This document shows, piece after piece, positions 7,458-12,131 of a stretch of 12,131 nt of DNA. The notes below the pieces were generated by a model. The model worked only from the letters and a program-made list of their open reading frames with translations. It did not search any database and was not told the origin of the DNA. Within the stretch, counting starts at the first letter, position 1; each line of letters opens with the position of its first letter. The translations under genes were made by a program, and so were the position numbers. Source of the stretch: JBEVNX01 sp040507895 (GTDB lineage: Bacteria; Desulfobacterota; Binatia; JACPRU01); NCBI GenBank assembly GCA_040507895.1, contig JBEVNX010000173.1:1-12131 (forward strand). Reading direction: 5' to 3'.

Positions 7458-7913
7458 ATGGTGCAGGTTCAAAACATTCTGTGGCTCACCGATTTTTCCG
7501 AGGACTCGGCATACGCGCTGGCCTACGCGCGCACGCTGGCGGAGCTGTGCAAGACCAAGCTCTATCTCATGCACGTCATCGATAACCCGACGAGCAGCAT
7601 CTATGGGGAGGTCGACGGCGACTATTTGGCGATGGAAACCAATGCGCGAGAAAAGGCCCGGGCTTGGCTGGATGACGCGGCCAGGGAGTTGGGCGATTTT
7701 CGCGATACGGAGATCCTTCTTCGCGAGGGAGAGGTCGTCCGAGAGATCCTCAACGTCGAAAACGAAAGAGTCATCGGCACCATCGTCTTGGGCACGCACG
7801 GCCGGACCGGGCTGGTTCACCTGCTGGTCGGGAGCGTGACCGAAAAAGTCATTCGAAGCGTCGATTGCCCGGTGTACGTCGTTCGCCATCCAAAGCGCGC
7901 GACCGTTCGCTAG
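7458..7913 (+). CDS. Universal stress protein (UspA family), ATP-binding type
   Basis: A 151-residue single-domain universal stress protein. The N-terminus has the family strand NILWLTDFSEDSAYAL (6-21) with the conserved Asp12, then LYLMHVID (35-42). The C-terminus has the ATP-binding signature G-x2-G-x9-G-S: Gly112, Gly115, Gly125 and Ser126 (GTHGRTG...GS), followed by VIRSVDCPVYVV (131-142). The motif is intact, so this is the ATP-binding (MJ0577-like) class. GGAGAGG (7443-7449) lies 8 bases before the ATG. It follows the cyclase gene by 77 bases and precedes the LLM oxidoreductase by 44, so it is embedded in a metabolic gene run; this may tie the pathway to stress or redox state, which is inference. 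It could also head a two-gene transcript with the LLM gene. Confidence 0.93.
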   Translation: MVQVQNILWLTDFSEDSAYALAYARTLAELCKTKLYLMHVIDNPTSSIYGEVDGDYLAMETNAREKARAWLDDAARELGDFRDTEILLREGEVVREILNVENERVIGTIVLGTHGRTGLVHLLVGSVTEKVIRSVDCPVYVVRHPKRATVR

Positions 7914-7957
7914 GGGCACGAGCCGACCCGCGGCCTCGGCGCAGACAGGAGCGGGGC

Positions 7958-8971
7958 ATGCTTCCAGTCGGATATCTGCCTTGCACGCAGGATCCTCCAT
8001 CCGGGGCCAACATGGCCCGGGTGATCGACGAGATCATCGCCGAAGCTGAAGCGGTCGAGACGAGTGGCTGGGATGGCTGCTTCATCACCGAGCACCATCA
8101 GCAGGCGGACGGATACTTGCCCAACCCGCTGCTCCTGGCGGGCTTGGTGGGAATGAAAACGCGACGCATCAAAGTCGGAACGTGCGTGCTGTTGCTTCCC
8201 CTGCACCACCCCGTCCACGTGGCGGAGGACTGCGCGGTGATCGATTTGGCCACGAGAGGACGCCTCGTACTGAGCATCGGGGTCGGGTATCAACCGCACG
8301 ACTTCGAAGCCTTTGGAGTTCCCATCGCCGAGCGGGCGACGCGCACGGAAGAGGCGCTCGAGATCCTTCGGCGGAGCTGGAGCGGCGAGCGCTTTTCGTT
8401 CTCCGGCAAGCACTTCCACTACCGAGATGTGCTCGTGACGCCGGCGCCGCTCCAGAAGCCGGGCGTGCCGGTGTGGATGGCGGCTTGGACGCGGCCAGGC
8501 TTACGCCGCGCCGGGAGTCTGGCGGACGGCTGGATCGCCGATCCTGTCCAGTCGCTGCCGGTGATCAAGGACTTCGCAAACCGCTACCGCGCGGCGGCGT
8601 CGAGCGCCGGACGCAAGCCGTTCATCTGCTTGATGCGCGACGCCGTGATCGCCGACAGCATGCAGCAGGCCGAAGCGCAAAGCGGACCGACGATGTATAC
8701 CCATCGCTTCTACTTTCAATACGGGGCGTACATGTCGGACGACTACCTGAAGGACGTGAAGAGCCCGCAGGAGCTCTCCTTTCGGAAATGCGCGCGCGAT
8801 CGCTTGATCGTCGGCTCGCCTGACGATTGCCTGGAACAACTGCGACAGTGGCAAGAGGAGATCCGTCCGGACTACTTGATCGTCCGCTTCCGCCAGCCCG
8901 GAGGCCCCTCGCACCAGAAGGCTCTCGACGCGATCCGGTTGTTCGGCGAGAAGGTGATCCCGAAGCTGTAG
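7958..8971 (+). CDS. LLM class flavin-dependent oxidoreductase, copy 1
   Basis: A 337-residue luciferase-like monooxygenase-family TIM barrel using reduced FMN or F420. Signs: GWDGCFITEHHQQADGY (38-54, with the TEHH motif at 44-47), IKVGTCVLLLPLHHPV (71-86), DLATRGRLVLSIGVGYQ (96-112), the EEALEILR helix (131-138), PVWMAAW (171-177), and LIVGSPDDCLEQL (283-295). The choice between FMN and F420 cannot be made from sequence alone. ATG 7958 is supported by AGGAG (7947-7951) 6 bases upstream; the frame extends back to 7865, but that part overlaps the stress-protein gene and is Arg-rich shadow sequence. It is the last gene of the plus-strand run and ends 12 bases from the convergent hydrolase gene. 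Probable job is oxygenation (Baeyer-Villiger or hydroxylation) or dehydrogenation of the pathway substrate, which is inference. A paralogue lies at 10841-11872. Confidence 0.9.
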   Translation: MLPVGYLPCTQDPPSGANMARVIDEIIAEAEAVETSGWDGCFITEHHQQADGYLPNPLLLAGLVGMKTRRIKVGTCVLLLPLHHPVHVAEDCAVIDLATRGRLVLSIGVGYQPHDFEAFGVPIAERATRTEEALEILRRSWSGERFSFSGKHFHYRDVLVTPAPLQKPGVPVWMAAWTRPGLRRAGSLADGWIADPVQSLPVIKDFANRYRAAASSAGRKPFICLMRDAVIADSMQQAEAQSGPTMYTHRFYFQYGAYMSDDYLKDVKSPQELSFRKCARDRLIVGSPDDCLEQLRQWQEEIRPDYLIVRFRQPGGPSHQKALDAIRLFGEKVIPKL

Positions 8972-8983
8972 ACTACCGATCGG

Positions 8984-9802
8984 TCACGCCGCCGCGAGAA
9001 GCTTCTTCTTGCGCAGGAAGCGTTCGGTCAACTCGGCGATCCGCTCCGGAGCCTCGAACATCGGGTAATGCCCGACGTCGTCCAGCACCTCGAGCTCACA
9101 ATCTGGAAGCTCCTTCGCCGTCGCCCGAACGATCTCGACCGGCACCCAGAAGTCTTCGAGGCCGACGACGAGAAGGACCGGGCAGCGCGCGTTGCGCAGG
9201 CGTCCCCGTACGTCGTGCTTGGACCAGCCGGCGAGATCGCCCGCAGCGGCCAGCTGGCTTCCGCGGTGCTGCCAGCGGAGCTCCGTCACCTTGTCCGCGG
9301 GAACGCTCCTGGCGAGTGAGGAAATGGCCGCGCGCTCCATCACGTCCTGCCAGCCCGGCATCCATGACGGCCTCGACATCTCTTCCGGATTGGGAAAGGT
9401 CGGCGTCCACGCAGCCCCCTCCATCGGGATCGCGGCGAGCAGATCGGCCGAATGGTTGGCGACGAGGTCCAGCGTGATGTCCCCGCCGATCGAGCATCCC
9501 ATGATGATGGGACGCTCGTCGCAGACGGCCTTCGCGAAGCTGTAGACGAACTCGGCATGCTCGTGGATGGTCCGCGCCGCTTGCCAGCCGACCGGATACG
9601 ACCGCGAGTGGCCTGGAAGATCGGGCGCGATCGCACGCAAGCCGCGTCTGGCCAGGAGCGGAAGTAGATAGCGATACTCGCGGGAATCGGAGCCCGCGGT
9701 ATGCACGCAGATGATCGGCGTGCCGGCTCCGATCTCGTCGAAGAAGGTTCTCGTGCCGCCGACCGACACGTAGTGGCCGGTGATCTCCTCGAGAGTTTCC
9801 AT
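8984..9802 (-). CDS. Alpha/beta hydrolase, copy 2
   Basis: A 272-residue alpha/beta hydrolase. Triad: Ser104 in GCSIG (102-106), Asp217 in GLED, and His245 in DVGHYPM. The oxyanion region is IICVHTAGSDSREYR, with HTAG at 34-37, clearly matching the copy at 5524-6372; APDLPGHSRS (59-68) also aligns. The cap is shorter than in copy 1, with a PTFPNPEEM region near 134-142. The C-terminal tail is Lys-rich (RKKKLL). The start at 9802 is preceded by AGGAGG (9813-9808), 5 bases away and overlapping the stop of the SCP2-like gene, 9 bases upstream. The same SCP2-like/hydrolase order occurs on the plus strand. The stop lies 12 bases from the convergent LLM stop with no clear terminator between. It probably acts on a related ester, lactone or diketone; the substrate is unknown. 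Confidence 0.92.
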   Translation of the reverse strand: METLEEITGHYVSVGGTRTFFDEIGAGTPIICVHTAGSDSREYRYLLPLLARRGLRAIAPDLPGHSRSYPVGWQAARTIHEHAEFVYSFAKAVCDERPIIMGCSIGGDITLDLVANHSADLLAAIPMEGAAWTPTFPNPEEMSRPSWMPGWQDVMERAAISSLARSVPADKVTELRWQHRGSQLAAAGDLAGWSKHDVRGRLRNARCPVLLVVGLEDFWVPVEIVRATAKELPDCELEVLDDVGHYPMFEAPERIAELTERFLRKKKLLAAA

Positions 9803-9811
9803 GCTCGCCTC

Positions 9812-10237
9812 CTACTGAGCGCTGCGGGCCACGCACTCCGCCAGGTGGTAGAGCGCCTCGTGGATCCGCGTCGCTTCCAAAAGGTTGCCTTCGATGACGA
9901 TTCGTGACGGAGCAGCCCCGTCGGCGGTCGCAAGCGAGGGATCGTTCGCGAAGCGCCGCTGGCCGGGCGTGATCAGATCCGCCAGGCGCCGCTCGCCGGA
10001 GATGAGCTCTTGCCAGGCCTGACGCGAGCCGCGCAGCTTGAAGGTGAAGCCGAACGGCGGCACCGAGCCGAGCGTCTCGATGATCCGGCCGCGATACACC
10101 TTGAGCCAGCATCTCGCCTCGTCGGCCTCGACGACGATCGATCCGTCGAACCAGCGGGTCTCGAGCGCGAACCCCTCGTGATGGCTCAACGCGTCCTGCA
10201 GCCGATCCCGGAACTGCGCGCTCCCGAAGTCGACCAT
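9812..10237 (-). CDS. SCP2-like small protein, copy 2
   Basis: A 141-residue paralogue of the protein at 5120-5512. Shared points: VDFGS at the start against DEFGS, FDGSIVVEADE (30-40) against FDENVLLDF, CWLKVYRG (43-50) against YVVQFRGG, FTFKLRGSRQAW (64-75) against FALRAPKSSW, and SRIVIEGNLLEATRI (111-125) against GRLKIEGDVQVVWQN. It has an extra segment near residues 81-108 (GERRLADLITPGQRRF and on) missing from copy 1. The SCP2-type fold suggests binding of a hydrophobic ligand or acyl-CoA. The start at 10237 has AGGAGGA (10250-10244), 6 bases upstream. It is first of a two-gene minus-strand unit with the hydrolase and is divergent from the SnoaL-like gene. The family call comes from pattern matching and is moderate. 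Confidence 0.72.
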   Translation of the reverse strand: MVDFGSAQFRDRLQDALSHHEGFALETRWFDGSIVVEADEARCWLKVYRGRIIETLGSVPPFGFTFKLRGSRQAWQELISGERRLADLITPGQRRFANDPSLATADGAAPSRIVIEGNLLEATRIHEALYHLAECVARSAQ

Positions 10238-10284
10238 GTTTCGTCCTCCTTCTTCTCGCGGCCGTCTTGCGGTCTTCTCGATCC

Positions 10285-10313
10285 TTGCCGCGCGTACGGC
10301 GCTGGCCTATCGT
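10285..10313 (+). promoter_or_regulatory. Candidate sigma-70-type promoter for the SnoaL-like gene
   Basis: TTGCCG (10285-10290) and TATCGT (10308-10313) are separated by 17 bases, matching consensus at 4 of 6 in each box. The pair lies in the 122-base divergent intergenic space (10238-10359) that must hold start signals for both the minus-strand SCP2-like unit and the plus-strand gene starting at 10360. No comparable pair was seen for the minus strand. In such GC-rich DNA a match of this quality can occur by chance. Confidence 0.3.
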
Positions 10314-10359
10314 CGCCGCGCGTTTCCAGTACACCCGTCACCGGCATCGGAGAGCCACC

Positions 10360-10800
10360 ATGACCATCGATCAGATGAATGACCTGGAAGCCATCCGCCA
10401 ACTCAAGGCTCGCTATTTCCGCCTCATGGACACCCAGCAATGGGACGCCTGGTCCGAGTGCTTCACCGCCGACATCTCGGCGTTTTACGAGGGCGCGCCG
10501 CGTGCGAATCCCACACTGCCCGTCGACGTCGGCTGCGAGGGGCGGTCGCAGCTCGTCAAGGCCGTGAGCACGCTGATGACGGGCGCGAAATCGATTCACC
10601 AGGGGTTCATGCCCGAGCTCGAGCTGACCAGCCCCACGACCGCGCGCGGAGTCTGGGCGATGTTCGATCAGGTCATGCTCCCGACCTGCCTCTTCAAGGG
10701 CTGGGGACACTATCACGAGGAGTACGTCAAGGACGGGGCGGCGTGGAAGATGAAGAAGATTCATCTGACGCGCCTGCATACCACCGAAGAATTCCTCTGA
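10360..10800 (+). CDS. SnoaL-like / NTF2-fold protein
   Basis: A 146-residue NTF2-fold protein of the SnoaL_4 (scytalone dehydratase-like) type. The start shows the family pattern: AIRQLKARYFRLMDTQQWDAW (11-31), then CFTADISAFYEG (34-45), with Tyr19, Asp24 and Asp38 in the usual places. IHQGFMPELEL (79-89) gives the pocket His80, and GHYHEEYVKDGAAWKMKKIHLTRLH (116-140) is the closing sheet. Members are cyclases, dehydratases, ring-hydroxylating beta-like subunits or ligand-binding proteins of aromatic, polyketide and steroid pathways, so pathway use is plausible but the reaction is open. ATG 10360 has GGAGAG (10349-10354) 5 bases upstream; the frame runs back to 10267 without sensible sequence. 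It is a single-gene unit between the divergent SCP2-like gene and the convergent second LLM gene, 40 bases away. Confidence 0.87.
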   Translation: MTIDQMNDLEAIRQLKARYFRLMDTQQWDAWSECFTADISAFYEGAPRANPTLPVDVGCEGRSQLVKAVSTLMTGAKSIHQGFMPELELTSPTTARGVWAMFDQVMLPTCLFKGWGHYHEEYVKDGAAWKMKKIHLTRLHTTEEFL

Positions 10801-10840
10801 CACGCCCGCGGTCGAGCTCACTCGCTTTTCGCGGCTTCCG

Positions 10841-11872
10841 TCAGCCCAATTTCGGCATGACGTGTCGCGCGAAGAGCTCCATCGATCGACGCGTCTTGTT
10901 CGTGTGGTTCCCGGGCATCGACATGTACAGCACGAGGTGCGACCCCGGAGAGCGAGCCAAGTAGTCCTGAAGCCCGGCCCGGACCTCGTCGGGCGTGCCG
11001 ACGAAGGCCGGCTCGCCGAAGAAGTCGCCCTTCTGCTCCTTACGGAACTGCGCGGGCGTGGGCACCGACTGCCCTTCGACGTCGCCGGTGATGTCGCCCG
11101 AAGCGACCGCCCAGTCGTGGTAGTACTTGAGCACGTGGTGGAAGCCGTCGGCCACGTCGTCCCACGCCCTCTCGTGCGTATCGGCACAATAGCAGGTGAC
11201 GAGCTGGAGGATGTTAAAGTCGGCGGGTTTGCGGCCGTGACGCTCGAGCGCCGCGAGGTACTTGGCGCGGTGATGCCCGACGCCCACCGAAGCGAAATGG
11301 AAGCCGAGACGGGCCGCGCGATCGATCGCCTTGTCGGCACGAGCGCCCACCCAGATCGGAAAATTCTTCTGCACCGGCGGCGGCATGATCTGAATGCCGT
11401 CCAGATGGTTATGCTTGCCCTGGTAGCTGAACTTCTCTCCGCTCAGAAGCCCGCGGAGGATGTGCAAGCCCTCTTCCATCCGGCGGCCGCGTTGGTCGTG
11501 GCGAATGCCGCGGGGGTCGAACTCGTAGGGAACGTATCCCTGCCCGACCCCGAGATCGAAGCGCCCGTTCGATAGGATGTCGACCGTGGCCGAATCCTCC
11601 GCCACGGTGATCGGATCGTGCAGCGGCAAGAGCACCACGAACGTCCCGATGCGAATTCGGCTCGTCCGCGCCGCCGCGGCCCCGGCGATCGCCATCAGCG
11701 AGGGCGAATAGCCATCGGCCGCGAAGTGATGCTCGGTGAGCCAGGCGTGGCCAAAGCCGAGCTTTTCGGACTCGACGATCAGGTCGAGCTCGTCCTTGTA
11801 TACGTCCGGCCACGGACGCTTGTTGAACGCCGGATTCCGAAACCCGAACAGAACGCCACAATCGATAGCCAT
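10841..11872 (-). CDS. LLM class flavin-dependent oxidoreductase, copy 2
   Basis: A 343-residue luciferase-like oxidoreductase. Signs: LGFGHAWLTEHHFAADGY (39-54, TEHH at 46-49) with SPSLMAIAGAAAARTSRIRIGT (56-77), VVLLPLHDPITVAED (79-93), ILSNGRFDLGVGQGY (99-113), EEGLHILRGLLSG (133-145), PIWVGARA (172-179), and FVGTPDEVRAGL (290-301). It aligns with the copy at 7958-8971 through the TEHH, LLPLH and NGR/RGR segments, but has an insertion near 249-289. Full-length for the family. The start at 11872 has AGGAG (11883-11879) 6 bases upstream. It stands alone on the minus strand; a 259-base non-coding stretch precedes it. Cofactor (FMN or F420) and substrate are undetermined; a second oxygenation in the same or a parallel pathway is inferred. 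Confidence 0.92.
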   Translation of the reverse strand: MAIDCGVLFGFRNPAFNKRPWPDVYKDELDLIVESEKLGFGHAWLTEHHFAADGYSPSLMAIAGAAAARTSRIRIGTFVVLLPLHDPITVAEDSATVDILSNGRFDLGVGQGYVPYEFDPRGIRHDQRGRRMEEGLHILRGLLSGEKFSYQGKHNHLDGIQIMPPPVQKNFPIWVGARADKAIDRAARLGFHFASVGVGHHRAKYLAALERHGRKPADFNILQLVTCYCADTHERAWDDVADGFHHVLKYYHDWAVASGDITGDVEGQSVPTPAQFRKEQKGDFFGEPAFVGTPDEVRAGLQDYLARSPGSHLVLYMSMPGNHTNKTRRSMELFARHVMPKLG

Positions 11873-12019
11873 GGGGTTCTCCTGTTCCGCTGGCCAACCG
11901 AAAGCCTTCAGGCGTTATGACCACAAGCGGCGGAACCGGCGCAAGGCCCAATCTCGCTGAGTCGAACAATCGTCCCGACCCTCTGCAGCGGCGAGCGGCT
12001 TGGTCGGCTTCGACTCCGC
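11873..12019. other. Intergenic leader upstream of the second LLM gene
   Basis: This stretch has no coding sequence I can support. It should contain the promoter for the minus-strand LLM gene. The best pair I could find reading the minus strand is TTGCGC (11944-11939) and CATAAC (11919-11914) with a long 19-base spacer, which is weak. No riboswitch or clear operator was recognised. Confidence 0.4.
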
Positions 12020-12131
12020 TGTCCATAACATTTGAAAAGGTCCGCCTCATAAACAGTTGAAGATGTCCGTTATGTGCGGCTGCCGATCTTTGGGGTTCAT
12101 GCGGCTTTTCTTTTTGGTTGGGTGGGGAGGG
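12020..12131. mobile_element. Possible insertion-sequence terminus (IS21-like end pattern), cut by window edge
   Basis: A TGTCC at 12020-12024 starts a stretch unlike the rest: lower GC, non-coding, with a 25-base-period direct repeat TTGAAAAGGTCCG (12032-12044) and TTGAAGATGTCCG (12057-12069), 11 of 13 matching, and CATAAC (12024-12029) inverted as GTTATG (12069-12074). Ends beginning TGT with repeated internal binding sites are known for IS21-family elements. No transposase gene is visible, because the window stops at 12131. The element, if real, extends to the right. This is an inference from pattern, not a database match. Confidence 0.35.
12032..12069 (+). repeat. Imperfect 13-base direct repeat, period 25
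   Basis: TTGAAAAGGTCCG (12032-12044) and TTGAAGATGTCCG (12057-12069) match at 11 of 13 bases. A further GTCC lies at 12021-12024. Regular spacing suggests paired protein-binding sites, either transposase sites at an element end or operators. Confidence 0.6.

Noticed and set aside
8972..8990. Palindrome ACCGATCGGT (8975-8984) between convergent stops, considered as a bidirectional terminator
   Set aside because: It has no loop and no T-tract, so it cannot form a normal terminator hairpin.
9096..10334. Long open frame on the minus strand (about 412 codons) overlapping the hydrolase and SCP2-like genes
   Set aside because: Arg-rich, low-complexity translation without domain pattern; the other frame encodes two clear proteins with good ribosome-binding sites.
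10801..10840. CCGCG/CGCGG inverted repeat between the convergent SnoaL-like and second LLM genes
   Set aside because: Five-base stem with a 19-base loop and no T-run; expected by chance in GC-rich DNA.
10186..11340. Long minus-strand open frame (about 384 codons) across the SnoaL-like and second LLM genes
   Set aside because: Ser/Arg/Thr-rich shadow sequence; it contradicts the well-supported genes on both strands.
12090..12131. G-rich tail with runs of GG, GGG, GGGG and GGG as a G-quadruplex, and a short frame from ATG 12099
   Set aside because: Runs are cut by the window edge and the first is only two bases; the frame gives no recognisable protein start.
1..12131. Search for CRISPR arrays, tRNA genes, toxin-antitoxin pairs or biosynthetic megasynthases
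   Set aside because: No regular repeat-spacer pattern, tRNA-like fold or such gene family was seen.

Overview
The window is high-GC, densely packed bacterial DNA. A cut RND-type membrane transporter and two secreted proteins with signal peptides (a HEAT-repeat protein and a DUF1329 protein) point to a diderm (Gram-negative) host. The gene mix (RND/DUF1329 pair, several luciferase-like oxidoreductases, SCP2-like and SnoaL-like small proteins, cyclase-family enzyme) resembles environmental proteobacterial, deltaproteobacterial or Binatota-like genomes. That placement is inference from gene content only; there is no rRNA or other phylogenetic marker.

Layout. Bases 1-8971 carry a co-directional run of nine plus-strand genes: RND/MMPL transporter (5' end outside the window), HEAT-repeat protein, DUF1329 protein, muconolactone-isomerase-like protein, SCP2-like protein, alpha/beta hydrolase, cyclase-family protein, universal stress protein and a luciferase-like (LLM) oxidoreductase. 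Gaps run from a 4-base overlap to 77 bases, and nearly every gene has a strong Shine-Dalgarno sequence, so this looks like one operon, or two if a break lies before the stress-protein gene. A second, minus-strand pair (SCP2-like then alpha/beta hydrolase, 10237 to 8984) repeats the pair at 5120-6372 in the same order and converges on the plus operon. A SnoaL-like gene (10360-10800, plus) diverges from that pair, and a second LLM oxidoreductase (11872 to 10841, minus) converges on it. The last ~110 bases look unlike the rest and may be the edge of an insertion sequence.

How the genes may work together (inference). The RND protein and the DUF1329 protein (LolA/LolB-like family) form an envelope module often linked with hydrophobic compounds. 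Downstream lie a flavin-type oxygenase, two hydrolases, a cyclase-family hydrolase, a ferredoxin-fold isomerase-like protein and small SCP2- or SnoaL-fold proteins. Together they suggest uptake or trafficking of a hydrophobic, possibly cyclic, organic compound followed by oxygenation and ring or ester cleavage. No gene fixes the substrate. The most distinctive points are the duplicated SCP2-like/hydrolase module, the duplicated LLM oxidoreductase, the HEAT protein inserted between transporter and DUF1329 genes, and a perfect hairpin inside the operon.

No tRNA, rRNA, CRISPR array or convincing rho-independent terminator was seen. No stretch over 300 bases lacks a gene.
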